Positions 7,131-17,447 of a DNA stretch of 64,000 bases are shown piece after piece (position 1 is the first letter of the stretch; every line of letters begins with the position of its first letter). Source of the stretch: CAWJMN01 sp963844055. GTDB lineage: Bacteria > Planctomycetota > Planctomycetia > Pirellulales > Pirellulaceae. A program made the position numbers and the translations under genes. Below the pieces are notes generated by a model. The model made no database searches, was not told the origin of the DNA, and saw only the letters and a program-made list of their open reading frames with translations. The stretch is from positions 2,356,001-2,420,000 of the forward strand of contig CAWJMN010000001.1 in NCBI GenBank assembly GCA_963844055.1, written 5' to 3'.

Positions 7131-10100
7131 TCACCCATCCCAGGAGCGGAGTCGGTCGGTCAGCGCCTTGATCTCTTCCCGTTTCTTCTCAAATAGCCCA
7201 AATAGAACCAGAATTCCGATGCCGAGGCTGATTCCGAGGACCCACCAGGGCCAAGTATGCTGCAGGCTTTGCTGAGCGTGGGCCACCATGGCGGTCATTG
7301 AAACGAGCACAAAGACCAGCCCAAAGAAGAGGAACGAACGGACCTGAAGGCCGATCCCGGTCAGTACGGCAAGCACGCTGAGAACCATCAGGACCATCGG
7401 GGGCCAAAGTTCCTTGCCAAAGCCCGAAAGGAAGATCTCGCTGGAGGAGCTGAAAAAGATCATTCCCATGGCCACGTAACGAATCCAAACGATGGCTTCG
7501 CGTGGCAGGCGGTTACGTTGAACGTGCGTTGCAATGAGGACCGACAGGGCAGGGGGGATGAGCCATAACTGCGGATGTTCGGTGAAGTCCAATTCGGGAA
7601 ATCGTTTCCAGAAGAAGAACAACGCCAGATTGGCGAAGGCACCGCCGATTAGCGCTAGCTGCCGCGATCCGTCTGCAGCGCCTAGGATGAAGTAGAAAAT
7701 GGCGACCAGTATAAGGACGTGGTCTTTGTCAGTTGACGAGCTAATGACAAACGCCAAGATACCGACCAAAAATGGCAAGACCGCAGCCGTTTGAAACAGG
7801 GGACGGCTGACAACATCGACGCCCGTTCGCTTCAAAATCTCGGAGACGGCCGCACCGATCATGGCGATCCCTAAAATGACAAAGGGCCAGTATTGCCTTA
7901 GAACGCCATCAAACAGGAACGGAAAGATAAACGCGATGTGAAGCGTCAAAAGCGCTGCGATAAGCTCTGCCATGAATACAAACGAACTGCGCTGGGCCTC
8001 GGGAAGTTCAAGGGCGTCCCAGCGAGGCTTCACAGCCTGCACGATGAGTGTGGCCATTGCAAAAATGCCCGTTACGACCAAAGCGAGCAGTTCGTAGATG
8101 GTGATGTCCGGAGGTAACAGACGAGGAGCTGGCCCCGTGATCTTCGTTCCAAAAATGGAGTATTCGACCGTCTCTGCGGGAGCATTCCAATTGGTGTTAA
8201 GGTTGAGAACTGCAATGGCAACGACGATCGATGAAATGGCTCCCCCCATTGCCGTCAGCCACATGTCGCGACGTGCCTGGGCAATGACGATATGTGGAGA
8301 CGAGTCGGTGCCTTTGCGCCAGACAACTGCGATAGCTCCTAAGAAGAGGATGGATGCCAAGCGAAGGAGGCGATGCCCCCAGAGGAGATCGATTTCACCT
8401 ACTTGGACGTTGCTCCAAGCCAGTAGCGTAGCAAACTGGATCAGCATGATCATGCCAAAGTAGCGCAAGGATCGCTGCGCAAGGGGATGGCATTCGTTTC
8501 GGCCCGGAATGCTAACGAGTGCACTCCGAGCTAAGAAGATGGCGAGCGCTAGTATCTGCAAGGGGATCGCGTCCGTTCGGACGGTCATGAAGAATAGGGC
8601 AAAGCCCGTCACCGAAAAAATGGATGGATACAGGCACCTGCTACGGATGTGCCCCAGGCCAGGCCATGTTCGCAGGGGGATTAAGACGACAATCGCTGCA
8701 TGGACTGCCACGCTTCCGGCGATGATTGAGAGCCACAGGTTGTGCTCCACCAGATGTTGGGCCTGCGATAGCCGAAGCACGAGTATTGGCAGGTATACAA
8801 CGCCGACAAGCGACAGGAGGAAGATGCGAACAAACGAAACGCCGCTTCGACGCGATAAGGTTTGGACGCCGATTGTCGCTAGTGCTACGAGATACCAAAC
8901 ATAGACAAGCGGGCGTTCGAGAGTTCCCCCTGTCCAAATGGCATTGTATGCGAGCAGGTTGGCGTGCCGCGCGAATAGTTCTAGCGAAAGGGTGATCAGC
9001 GTACCCCAGGTGACGAACCATTCAAAACTTAGCTCGCGAGCGAGTGGGGGGCCGGCGGCCTCTGTAGAAGGGCGCATCCGTTTCATTGCGGCAAGCAAGG
9101 AGAACCCAAGGACTAGCAATAGTGGCCCGAGGGCGAGTATATGGAGGAAGTCTTCGAAGTAGGGTTCTTTGGTAGGAACCAGTACCATCCAAACGAAGAG
9201 GGTCGTTGTGACCACGCCGCCAGCAATCCACTGGAAGATCTCACGGTGATACCACAGGGCAAGGAAGATGGTCCCCAGCAGCACCAGGCCAAAGGATGTT
9301 CCCCAGATCACACCTTCTTGCGAATGGGCGGATGCAAAAAGGCGAGGGCTGTGGAACAGTGAGAGGGCATGATGATAGAGCAGAATGGCAAGGAAGATGA
9401 AGACGCCCTTGGGTTCTCGCCAGGGACGCAGCCAGTTGGATGGGCCATGAAACAAGCGTGAATAGCTAATCAGCGTGGCAATCACCAAAGAGAGTAAGCC
9501 GGTGACGAGTGCCAAGACCGACTCTGGCGAGGCACTTTTTAAGACAAATGCAGACAAGAATGAAGCGGTTCCTAAGGTAGTTGCAATCGCGACAAGCGTA
9601 GCAGGAATGAGGCCCCATTTTGTCTTGCGGTACTTACCCAGCAGCGAAGTAATCGTCAGGCCGACAATCGCCAGGGTGCCAGCTTGCCAGCCAAACTCTT
9701 GCGGCCGATCCCAGCGGAGCATTCCTGCGGCACAGATCAGGCTGGTTATGCTACTGGCGATGGTCAGCGTTACGTTAGCACTGGGGAAAAATGCGCCAGC
9801 CTTTGCGGCAGGGAAGAAGGCATGGCGAGGAGTGAGTGAACTCACTCTCTGTAGTATTGCGTAAATCCCATAGAACACGGCCATGAGGAGTGAATGCAAC
9901 AGAAACGATGCCGAGCATCGCCAGAAATCATCCCAGCCATGGGATGCCATTTGCTGTGCCATGTCGGTAACAGGATTGAGCCCCATCCCGACGCACACAA
10001 ATGTATAGACGCCAACCACGAACATGCCTGGGCCGCTGTGTTCGCGAGCACTGACGTAGAAGACCGTTAAGGTAAGGGTGGAAAGTAGAATGGCAGCTGT

Positions 10101-12239
10101 CAACATACTTGCCGAAGTGGCGACCGAGTATGCCAAGACAATACTTAGAACGGTTGCGATCAAAACATGGACGGCAGCGGCGATTTGAACCTTGATGCGA
10201 TGACGACGTGAAAGTGCCAAGACCATTGTGCCGAGTAACGTTGCCGAGGCAGAAAGGCTCCAAAGCAGGTTGTCAAACAGTGTGGCTGGATTCCAGGCCA
10301 ACGCAGAGTAACCAAGGGAGACGCCATGATGGTAGAGCACCAGAAGCGCAAAGACGTAGGAGCTCTCTGGCTTGCGCCACGATTTCAACCAGCGTGGCAC
10401 CGGCCGCGATAGAGTGAACGCAATGAGTGCTGCCACGCCAAGGGCTAAAGTGCCGGTTAGCGTGGTCAGAACAGTTTCGGGGGAGAAGGTCGGTAAGACA
10501 AACTCCGCAAGTAGCTTGGAGATCGCTTGAATACTCGCAACAGCCAGCATCACCGGCGAGATTAGGCCCCAACGTGTTTGGCGAAAGGGGAGAAGAATCG
10601 CTTGTAGCGTGATTCCAACAATGGCAAGCACTCCAGCTTGCCAGCCCAAATCTTCCAGGTGATCCCAGCGCAGCATCCAAACGCCAGCGACTACACCCGT
10701 GGCTAGGCAGAAGCAAGTAGCGATCCAGTCTGCGGAAAATAAAGTGTTGTTGACGCGAAGCGGCGAGGTTTTGGCGTCATTAGGGGGCTGTAAAAGGGGA
10801 AGAAGTTGCAGAGCCCGTAGGCCTGCCATCATCAGGCAGTGAGCAACCAGGCAATAAACGATTCGCCAAGCGGGCGTCCAGTGGTCGGCATGTAGAAATA
10901 GGGCCAGTGCGGAATTGCCCCGGATTCCAAGGCCCATTAGGAGTGCGGCACTGATGCCAACTAGGATCATGCCGGTGGCATCTCCAGTACGTGCACTGAC
11001 AACGAATAGGCCGAGCGTCAGCAGAGTCAGCACGATGCCGGCCGTGATCATGCCGGCTGCGCTGGCTACGAAATATCCCAAATAGAGGCTCAATCCAAGC
11101 GTTATCAGTGCATGAACCGACAAGCCTGTCAGGATGGCCATTTGGTCCGTAAACGACTTGAGCTTTAAGTCACTTGAAAGCAGCGTGGCAATTGTCCCTG
11201 GGGAAGAGTTGTCCTGCGGGGAAGATATCGCCTTGGTTAGCCCAGTGGCAACTGCCAAAAGGATCAGCATGCCCGAGGAAATTGCAACGGTGAGCGGCGA
11301 CAAAAAGGCGTCACGCATTTCCACCAAGTTCAAGGAGCCCGATGGAAGCGAGCCGGCCGTGAGATGCGCAAGAAGCCATGTGGCCAGGGAAAGGTGAAAG
11401 ATGCCAAGCAAGGTGAGCAGAGCTTGCCGATGGAGACGCGATAAGCTCAATGTTGCCACCACGTTGGCGACTGCGACGGCAGCGCACAGGGGCAGTTGGC
11501 TCTTTCCAAATGCAAGTGCAACGATGGTTGCAAAGCACCCCAGTATCGTAATGGAGTTGGCAACAATCGGCTGCCACGGTGGAGTGTTGATGGCGCTGGT
11601 GAGTGTCGTTGTTATCGGATTGTCACCAGAGGGGGCAAGTTCCAATATAGGCAACGCGTCGGTTTCACTCTCAAGATCTGCGGATTCTTCGTCGGGCTGT
11701 TTATCCTGCAGCAGGTCTTGAAGGTATAGCCCGATGGCCATGATTAGCGAGCCCAGTAGCGCCATAGGCAGCGCCAGAGGTGCAAGCGTGGCCAGATGCC
11801 CGCGACTGCGAAAGATCAACAAGCCCAGTGCAACGGCGAATGCAAAACAGGCTGTGCCAACTAGGCGAAGGGCATTGTGGAAATCCTGGGAAGGATTGGC
11901 ATCAGTTGGAGTATCGGTGGAGACTTTGCTCGATGCAAAAAGACGCTGGAAGTGCGGCAAAAACGACAGCTGCGTAACAATAATGCCAAACCCCGCCATC
12001 GCGAGGATGCTGAGCCAGCCATAATCCATTTCGCCGCTCGATGCACCAATGATTCGGTTGATAAAGCCTTGCGATAATGTGCTGGCGAGAATGCCTGCAA
12101 CCCAGAGCCAAGGCTGACTGGGGTAAAGGTGCCGACCGGCAAAATAGCTGAGCGCTCCTAGCGATAATGTGCCAAAGCCCATCAGCCCCCAAAACGAAAA
12201 GTCAATTAAAGAGGCCTCGCCTTGGTGGTCAATTAACAA
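7131..12239 (-). CDS. Giant polytopic membrane protein with tandem internal repeats, main part
   Basis: 1702 residues made almost entirely of hydrophobic helices with short polar loops, so an integral membrane protein with dozens of spans. It is not a recognisable transporter or enzyme. Internal duplication is visible: a block containing MLRWDHLEDLGWQAGVLAIV recurs about 320 residues later as MLRWDRPQEFGWQAGTLAIV, each followed by W-G-L-I, a long hydrophobic run and an LLYHH motif. A third, partial copy is seen in VSARTGDATGM against VSAREHSGPGM. The only start in this frame is a TTG at 12239 with no ribosome-binding site, overlapping the end of the gene at 12229..13104 by 11 bp. The upstream gene stops in the middle of a hydrophobic run, so the two are probably one protein of about 2000 residues. 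Confidence 0.75.
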   Translation of the reverse strand: MLIDHQGEASLIDFSFWGLMGFGTLSLGALSYFAGRHLYPSQPWLWVAGILASTLSQGFINRIIGASSGEMDYGWLSILAMAGFGIIVTQLSFLPHFQRLFASSKVSTDTPTDANPSQDFHNALRLVGTACFAFAVALGLLIFRSRGHLATLAPLALPMALLGSLIMAIGLYLQDLLQDKQPDEESADLESETDALPILELAPSGDNPITTTLTSAINTPPWQPIVANSITILGCFATIVALAFGKSQLPLCAAVAVANVVATLSLSRLHRQALLTLLGIFHLSLATWLLAHLTAGSLPSGSLNLVEMRDAFLSPLTVAISSGMLILLAVATGLTKAISSPQDNSSPGTIATLLSSDLKLKSFTDQMAILTGLSVHALITLGLSLYLGYFVASAAGMITAGIVLTLLTLGLFVVSARTGDATGMILVGISAALLMGLGIRGNSALALFLHADHWTPAWRIVYCLVAHCLMMAGLRALQLLPLLQPPNDAKTSPLRVNNTLFSADWIATCFCLATGVVAGVWMLRWDHLEDLGWQAGVLAIVGITLQAILLPFRQTRWGLISPVMLAVASIQAISKLLAEFVLPTFSPETVLTTLTGTLALGVAALIAFTLSRPVPRWLKSWRKPESSYVFALLVLYHHGVSLGYSALAWNPATLFDNLLWSLSASATLLGTMVLALSRRHRIKVQIAAAVHVLIATVLSIVLAYSVATSASMLTAAILLSTLTLTVFYVSAREHSGPGMFVVGVYTFVCVGMGLNPVTDMAQQMASHGWDDFWRCSASFLLHSLLMAVFYGIYAILQRVSSLTPRHAFFPAAKAGAFFPSANVTLTIASSITSLICAAGMLRWDRPQEFGWQAGTLAIVGLTITSLLGKYRKTKWGLIPATLVAIATTLGTASFLSAFVLKSASPESVLALVTGLLSLVIATLISYSRLFHGPSNWLRPWREPKGVFIFLAILLYHHALSLFHSPRLFASAHSQEGVIWGTSFGLVLLGTIFLALWYHREIFQWIAGGVVTTTLFVWMVLVPTKEPYFEDFLHILALGPLLLVLGFSLLAAMKRMRPSTEAAGPPLARELSFEWFVTWGTLITLSLELFARHANLLAYNAIWTGGTLERPLVYVWYLVALATIGVQTLSRRSGVSFVRIFLLSLVGVVYLPILVLRLSQAQHLVEHNLWLSIIAGSVAVHAAIVVLIPLRTWPGLGHIRSRCLYPSIFSVTGFALFFMTVRTDAIPLQILALAIFLARSALVSIPGRNECHPLAQRSLRYFGMIMLIQFATLLAWSNVQVGEIDLLWGHRLLRLASILFLGAIAVVWRKGTDSSPHIVIAQARRDMWLTAMGGAISSIVVAIAVLNLNTNWNAPAETVEYSIFGTKITGPAPRLLPPDITIYELLALVVTGIFAMATLIVQAVKPRWDALELPEAQRSSFVFMAELIAALLTLHIAFIFPFLFDGVLRQYWPFVILGIAMIGAAVSEILKRTGVDVVSRPLFQTAAVLPFLVGILAFVISSSTDKDHVLILVAIFYFILGAADGSRQLALIGGAFANLALFFFWKRFPELDFTEHPQLWLIPPALSVLIATHVQRNRLPREAIVWIRYVAMGMIFFSSSSEIFLSGFGKELWPPMVLMVLSVLAVLTGIGLQVRSFLFFGLVFVLVSMTAMVAHAQQSLQHTWPWWVLGISLGIGILVLFGLFEKKREEIKALTDRLRSWDG

Positions 12240-13104
12240 GCAAGTTGCTCAGCCCCGTGAGGGGGATGAGCAAGCTACCTATCAACAGCAATCCTCGCGA
12301 TGTCGAAGGAAGCTTCCAGCGCTTGAGGGTATAAAAGCCCGCGAGATGAATCGCCGTGGTGATGAGCAAGAACAGTACTGCGGGAAACAGGGGGATGATG
12401 CGACTGAGTTCGCTGCGCAGGCTGAGGATAAGACCCACGGCGCTACCGACAATCAGTACCGCACTAAGCAGTTCACCCCAGTAGATGTTCTTCTCGCTGA
12501 GGAACTGCTGTAGGACTTCACCAAAGGCGCGCCGGGATTGAGCCTCCACTACGGCCGAGAGCTTCGGTGGAGCAGCATCATAATTGCGGTCGAGCGCATG
12601 GACTTTTGTTGGGGTTGTAGGGGCGACTGTCGCGTGTGTGAGTTCACTAGCGGGTTTCGGCAAGACAGGTGTTGTCGAAGGCTCTATGGCGCTCGCCAAA
12701 ATGATTGGCTCAGGGATAGTTGGAGATGCTGGTGTTGGCGTTGCCGTTGGTGACGCTGGGCTGGGTTGCGCTTCGGCTTGTTGTGATTGCGACCGATACA
12801 GCGGCGGCGGCAAAAACGTATTTGCATCCTTGGCGTGCAGATCAAGCAGTTCCCGAATCGCGCAGTACGATTCGACGGATAGAATCTTCCCTTTGGTGAG
12901 TCGTTCGATTAGAGCGTTGGCCTGCCGCAAGTCGCCGCTGGGCGTTGGTGGCTGGTTTGAGGCAGCTTGGTCGAGGCTGCTGGGGGGCGTTTGAGGAAGC
13001 GTGCCTGTGATGGATCGAAGGATCGCAGCAGCCAGCACCCAGAAACCGTGGCCTACTACAGTGATAATCACTATCACAAAGGCAAGGCCGCAAAGGAATT
13101 CCAT
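12229..13104 (-). CDS. N-terminal part of the giant membrane protein (frame break before 12229)
   Basis: 291 residues. An N-terminal membrane helix (CGLAFVIVIITVVGHGFWVL) is followed by a roughly 40-residue helical segment (ANALIERLTKGKILSVESY), a long Pro/Ala/Thr/Ser-rich linker (about residues 110-190), and then FGEVLQQFLSEKNIYWGELL with two more membrane helices. It ends abruptly at LLIPLTGLSNLLVN. Restoring a GC dinucleotide near 12245 (AGCAAC to AGCGCAAC on the coding strand), or removing one A further on, lets the frame pass directly into the 1702-residue part. The gene begins with ATG at 13104. It may serve as the cytoplasmic or periplasmic anchor domain of the giant protein. Function is unknown. 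Confidence 0.65.
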   Translation of the reverse strand: MEFLCGLAFVIVIITVVGHGFWVLAAAILRSITGTLPQTPPSSLDQAASNQPPTPSGDLRQANALIERLTKGKILSVESYCAIRELLDLHAKDANTFLPPPLYRSQSQQAEAQPSPASPTATPTPASPTIPEPIILASAIEPSTTPVLPKPASELTHATVAPTTPTKVHALDRNYDAAPPKLSAVVEAQSRRAFGEVLQQFLSEKNIYWGELLSAVLIVGSAVGLILSLRSELSRIIPLFPAVLFLLITTAIHLAGFYTLKRWKLPSTSRGLLLIGSLLIPLTGLSNLLVN

Positions 13105-13280
13105 GAAGTGGACTCAGCCAATTGGGAGTGGTGGAGCGTTTGACCCGGTAAGTGACCCTTAAAATGAGCCAATTGTCCACCTAAGTCCAGGCAAATTGCC
13201 CCTAGAGAGGCAGATAAGCCTTCTATTTACCAAGGTTTTACGCGTCCGAGCGTCTGGCAAGTCCTGACATCCCACGAAAA

Positions 13281-13318
13281 AAGGCCAACCTAGCAGGGCT
13301 AAGTTGGCCTTCGTTTTT
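13281..13318 (-). terminator. Strong intrinsic terminator behind the 13349..15370 gene
   Basis: A perfect 9-bp stem (AAGGCCAAC/GTTGGCCTT) with a 13-nt loop is flanked by T-runs on both strands: TTTTTT after the stem on the plus strand and the complement of AAAAAA on the minus strand. It starts about 38 nt after the stop of the minus-strand gene and can work in both directions. Confidence 0.8.
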
Positions 13319-13348
13319 TACTTTGGAAGGGTTGTCTGAAGGGGAGCT

Positions 13349-15370
13349 TTAGCTGCCGTGTTTCAGGACGCAGCCAGTAATCATCCAGCCGTCATCTTCA
13401 CTGCGAATGAAGAAGCCAGCAGGGCCGAGGTACTTTTGGACAGATTGAAATTCAGGAAGCTTCGAACCGTCGATCTCTTGCTTGCGAACTTCCCCTTCTT
13501 CTTCTGGACCCATTACGGCATTCAGAAGGCGAGCAAACATCGTTTCGGCTTCTGGTAGTTTACCTTGGCGAAGCAATTCGTAAGTTGCACGATAGGCTTC
13601 ATCCGTACGGGTAAAGAAGCGGAACGAATTCGACTTGCCATCCAAGCGGTCGAGGGCCTTGGTGATGGTTTGGAAGTCGGCTTGGTCGCTGATGTGGCGA
13701 TCCGACTTCGCGTTCTTAATGACTTCTTCGACGAAATCAACGTGTGTGCCAACAATCAGGTGGCCTTGGAACACGGTGATTGCCATGTTGGGAAGGAGTG
13801 GCTTGTCCGATTCCGAGACGGGAGCTTCTTCAACCGCGACAAAGCCAGCGTCTTCCCCTTCGATGGTTAGCTGGGGTTCGTTCTCGATGCTTTGTTGGTT
13901 GATGATTTCCCAAATCTCATGACCGTCGAAGTCACGTTGCTTGGCTTGTGGGTCCGACTTGAAAGCCTTGTTGACCGTTTTGGCAACTGCTTCACTGTTG
14001 GAAATCTCAATCGCAACCAGCATTCGTTCGCTCTTGGTAGTGATAGGCAGGCGAACATCGCTCACGATGGAGACCCGTTCCCCAAAATATTGGACAAGGT
14101 CCTTTTGAACGTCCACTTGTGGGCCGTCTGGGTCTTGCTTGAGCCCTTGCAGCATTTCCTTGAAGGTACCTGGATCACCAAAGATAGCGTCTACCAAGGT
14201 TTCAGAATGCTTGAAGGCATCTTGCAACTTCCATTGGAAGGTCATGTAGCTGCAGGCATCCGAAGGAACCCACGATTGAGGTGCCAAGGCATCATGATTA
14301 GGGAAGTCGAGCATCCGCATCGCAAGATTGTATTTGTCTTGCGACTTGTCTTCTGGCTTACGCACGACAGCGGGAGCGTAGATAAACGTGTGATGTAACA
14401 GTTCTTCGCTTTCGGTGGCAAACAGAACCTGTCCACCGATGCCTTGAAGGGCAGAGAAACCTTGGTTGGCCAAGGTCTTTAGCATGTCACGTCCACGGCG
14501 TTTTGGGCCACCGGCGATGCTGCGGCTGACTTCGGCATATCCAAATGGATCAACGAACCACTTTAGTTGTGATTTTACGGCCGCTTCGACAGGAGCGGTC
14601 TTTTTCATGATCTGAACATACGAGCCCAGTTCGCTTAGCGAATCTTTGGCCTCACCGTTGAAGCGACCCAAAATGGCGGTTGCCGTGGGTTGGTGATCGG
14701 TGATTACCAGTTGGTCTTGGTGGATGAAGTGCAATACCGTTGCGTGGGATGTCTCACCAGTCTTGGGAGCCATCGTCAACACGGTGATGCCGACGTCTTC
14801 GACTTTTTGCTGTGTCTTCACCGCTTTGCGAGCGGCAAGGTTGGTGTCGATCTTGGTCAGCAGGCGTTGGGCTTCTGTCTCTTTGCCAGTGATGTCGACA
14901 ATGAGAACTGTCGCATGCGAAGTCTTGTCCGCAGGGTTGGGCTGAAGTACCGAGAGCGAGATCTCGCCCGCATCGACTCCTTCAAGGTCTTCCCACTTAA
15001 TGCCGAGCTTTACGCCGGCCTTGTCGAGTCGATCACGAACCTGGCCGCGGAAGTCTTCCACGAAGGCGGCCATTTGTGGATCGTTAATCAGTTGACCCAT
15101 TTGGGTCTTTTCGAACTGAGTGTGTAGTGTTTGTAAGCTTGGACACGAGACATAGCCCTTCACGGTGTTGGGAAGGAGCTTCTCGCTTGGCTGAACAGCA
15201 TTAGCCCGAGTCGCGAACGTGGAGAGTGCGATGACGAGCCAAATTTTGAGCCAGCGGGCCGATAGAACCACGGGAAAACTCCTGGCCGTTGGACGGTGCA
15301 AGGGTCGAATGTGCGAGCGCGCGATGGGCTTCACGCGCGAATTGGTGGACGGTTCTATCTGTATCGGCAT
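13349..15370 (-). CDS. Large secreted planctomycete protein of unknown function (DUF3352-like)
   Basis: 673 residues. A basic N-terminal region of about 45 residues precedes a hydrophobic signal (WLKIWLVIALSTFATRANA), an extended signal peptide of a kind common in planctomycetes. The mature part is soluble, with two similar alpha/beta halves: ATVLIVDITGKETEAQRLLTK and ERMLVAIEISNSEAVAKTVNK both look like the repeated strand-helix unit of secreted planctomycete DUF3352-like proteins. No catalytic motif is recognised. A C-terminal segment, KYLGPAGFFIRSEDDGWMIT, is typical of this group as I know it. A strong terminator follows the gene. The family name is tentative. Confidence 0.7.
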   Translation of the reverse strand: MPIQIEPSTNSRVKPIARSHIRPLHRPTARSFPVVLSARWLKIWLVIALSTFATRANAVQPSEKLLPNTVKGYVSCPSLQTLHTQFEKTQMGQLINDPQMAAFVEDFRGQVRDRLDKAGVKLGIKWEDLEGVDAGEISLSVLQPNPADKTSHATVLIVDITGKETEAQRLLTKIDTNLAARKAVKTQQKVEDVGITVLTMAPKTGETSHATVLHFIHQDQLVITDHQPTATAILGRFNGEAKDSLSELGSYVQIMKKTAPVEAAVKSQLKWFVDPFGYAEVSRSIAGGPKRRGRDMLKTLANQGFSALQGIGGQVLFATESEELLHHTFIYAPAVVRKPEDKSQDKYNLAMRMLDFPNHDALAPQSWVPSDACSYMTFQWKLQDAFKHSETLVDAIFGDPGTFKEMLQGLKQDPDGPQVDVQKDLVQYFGERVSIVSDVRLPITTKSERMLVAIEISNSEAVAKTVNKAFKSDPQAKQRDFDGHEIWEIINQQSIENEPQLTIEGEDAGFVAVEEAPVSESDKPLLPNMAITVFQGHLIVGTHVDFVEEVIKNAKSDRHISDQADFQTITKALDRLDGKSNSFRFFTRTDEAYRATYELLRQGKLPEAETMFARLLNAVMGPEEEGEVRKQEIDGSKLPEFQSVQKYLGPAGFFIRSEDDGWMITGCVLKHGS

Positions 15371-15598
15371 TCAATGCCGGTTGCACAACTTTCCTAGTTG
15401 TGCGGCGTATTAAGACCTACCGTAGGAAAATCTTCACATTTTCAGAGCGGATGCTAGCTCTGTATCTTGCGGTGGCGTGGGGTTGCTGAGCGGGGTAAGG
15501 CGGTTTAGCTATCGTGGCGCACCGCTATCAGCGCACCGCTACTGCGTTTGGCCGTAATTAGCGCGAGAACAACCCTGCGACCGTGAAACGATCGGTGC

Positions 15599-16141
15599 TC
15601 AGCTCTTTTTGAGAAGCTTGACCACTTCAGCGACGTCGGTCTCGTTGACAGACTTATACGAAGTTCGTCCTACTTCGGTTCCCTTGCGAACGACGACTGC
15701 GGTTAGAGCGGAGGCAATGTCTACGTTCCAGCCTGTCGGGCCAGCCTTCTGACCTTCGAAAACCGTCCAGTCGGTTCGGGTGAGGCTGAGGGACATTTGG
15801 GCCTTGGGGAGGTAGTCCTTTCCCTTGGCGACATCATCGCTCAGCCAGACAACGACGACTTGGGCATCTTCCGCACCGGCAATGCCTGTTGCGACGTCGG
15901 TGTCGAGCTTCTTGACAAAACGGGCGACGGGACGAGCCCAATCGCTGGCAGATAGAAAGACGTAGACCGTTGTTTTGTCTTTGCGTTCGGCCGTGTAGTC
16001 AACTTCCTTGCCCGATTGGCCTCCCGCAACAGCAAAGGCCTTAAGTGGCGTCACTTCGGCGGCACTTGCCCAGGAGGTTGGAATGCATTGAGTTCCGAGG
16101 AGGCACAGGCATAGCACACAAATCTTGCTGAGTTTCTTCAT
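15599..16141 (-). CDS. Small secreted protein, possibly thioredoxin-fold-like, unknown function
   Basis: 180 residues from ATG 16141, chosen over the GTG at 16150 because AGGGAG sits 8 nt before the ATG but overlaps the GTG. The signal peptide runs MKKLSKICVLCLCLLGTQCIPTSWASA; the cysteine there (LLGTQC) does not make a good lipobox. The mature part has TTVYVFLSASDWARPVARFVKKLD, then VVVVWLSDD and ALTAVVVRKG, an alternation resembling a redoxin/AhpC core but without a CxxC or peroxidatic cysteine. It may be a degenerate thioredoxin-like fold. Transcribed away from the amidohydrolase gene at 16382. Confidence 0.6.
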   Translation of the reverse strand: MKKLSKICVLCLCLLGTQCIPTSWASAAEVTPLKAFAVAGGQSGKEVDYTAERKDKTTVYVFLSASDWARPVARFVKKLDTDVATGIAGAEDAQVVVVWLSDDVAKGKDYLPKAQMSLSLTRTDWTVFEGQKAGPTGWNVDIASALTAVVVRKGTEVGRTSYKSVNETDVAEVVKLLKKS

Positions 16142-16381
16142 GGCTATCACTCCCTATCCATTTGGCAAGGTGAATTCGTCAACGACCGATGGAGAGAAGC
16201 ATACCACTGTCGCCACGGTAATACAGCCAGCAAATAGCACAAAATCTCCAAAGGAAATGCCCCCGACGGCAGGGGAAGGAATGTTTTTGACAAACGCGGT
16301 TGGCAGGCATTATCTTGGAAGTCCTGCTGATGGTCAAAAATTCCTGCCGCTTGTTACTCCCACCTGAGTGCCCCACCTACT

Positions 16382-17303
16382 ATGAATACCCGCCGAGATA
16401 TTTTGAAGGTCGCTGCTGCATCGTCGCTGGTGCTCCCTGCTTGGGTTAATGGTGCTGAAACAAAAAAGGGGGACTACATCGATGCCCATGTGCATGTGTG
16501 GACACCCGATACGACGGCTTACCCTTTGTCGAAGGACTACACGAAAAAGGACATGGTGCCGGCGAGCTTTACGCCGGAAGAGCTGTTCGCCCATTGCAAG
16601 CCGCAAGGCGTTTCACGAATCGTTTTGATTCAGATGAGTTTTTACGGCTTTGACAACCGCTACATGCTGGATTGCATGAAGAAGCATCCTGGCGTTTTTG
16701 GGGGCGTGGCCATTGTCGACGACACAAAGGCGGACGTCGCTCAGACGATGAAGTCGCTCACCAAAGAAGGTGTGCGAGGGTTTCGTCTGTATACCGACAA
16801 AAAGAAAGCGGAAGCTTGGAGCACATCCGACGGGATTCAAGCAATGTGGCGCTGCGGCGCTGAGGAAGGGTTGGCGATGTGTTTGCTCAGCCGATCCCGA
16901 TGCCTTGCCTGCTGTGAAGCGGATGTGCGAGAAGCACCCGAAGACTCCGGTCGTGATCGACCACTTTGCCCGGATCGGTATGAAGGGAAATGTGGACGCC
17001 AAGGAGCTTGATGCCCTTTGCATGTTGGCCAAGTTTGAAAATGTCTCTGTCAAAACGTCCGCGTTCTATGCTCTTGGTGAAAAGAAGTCTCCCTATGTCG
17101 ATTTGGGAGACATGATTCGCAAGTTGCGTGATGCGTATGGTGCCAAGCGTTTGATGTGGGCGACCGATTGTCCCTATCAGGTGCAAGAGGGACATAACTA
17201 TGCGGATTCGATCGCGCTAATTCGTGATCGCCTCTCGTTCCTGTCGGAGGAAGAGAAAGGCTGGATGTTGCGCGGAACGGCCCAGCGCGTCTTCTTCTCC
17301 TAG
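16382..17303 (+). pseudogene. Amidohydrolase family 2 protein, interrupted by a frameshift near 16889
   Basis: TIM-barrel metal-dependent hydrolase of the amidohydrolase-2 group (COG3618-like), about 305 residues when joined. A Tat-like signal NTRRDILKVAAASSLVLP precedes the metal motif DAHVHVW. In the first frame the protein reads sensibly to GAEEGLAMCLLS near 16889 and then turns into Cys/Arg-rich nonsense ending at 17011. The correct continuation is one frame on: ADPDALPAVKRM, VVIDHFARIG, and the C-terminal metal-binding WATDCPYQ, ending at 17303. Inserting GC at AGCCGATCC (giving AGCGCCGATCC) restores LLSADPDALPAV. It lies 144 bp upstream of a DUF1501 gene. It is either a true frameshift mutant or a sequence error. 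Confidence 0.75.
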
Positions 17304-17447
17304 AGATTCACCGTGGCAACCGTATGGTAATTGCCCCGCGAATACGCAAATTTCTCTTGCCGCGACGTGAAGCAGTTGATAGCCTGATAAATAAGTAGGC
17401 GTTTATGCGTCAGGCTGCGGCGATTGGCACGGGGTAGGGAGGTGGTT

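Noticed and set aside
8098..12513. Plus-strand open frames inside the giant membrane gene
   Set aside because: They are antisense shadows with no motif; the minus-strand frame is a coherent membrane protein.
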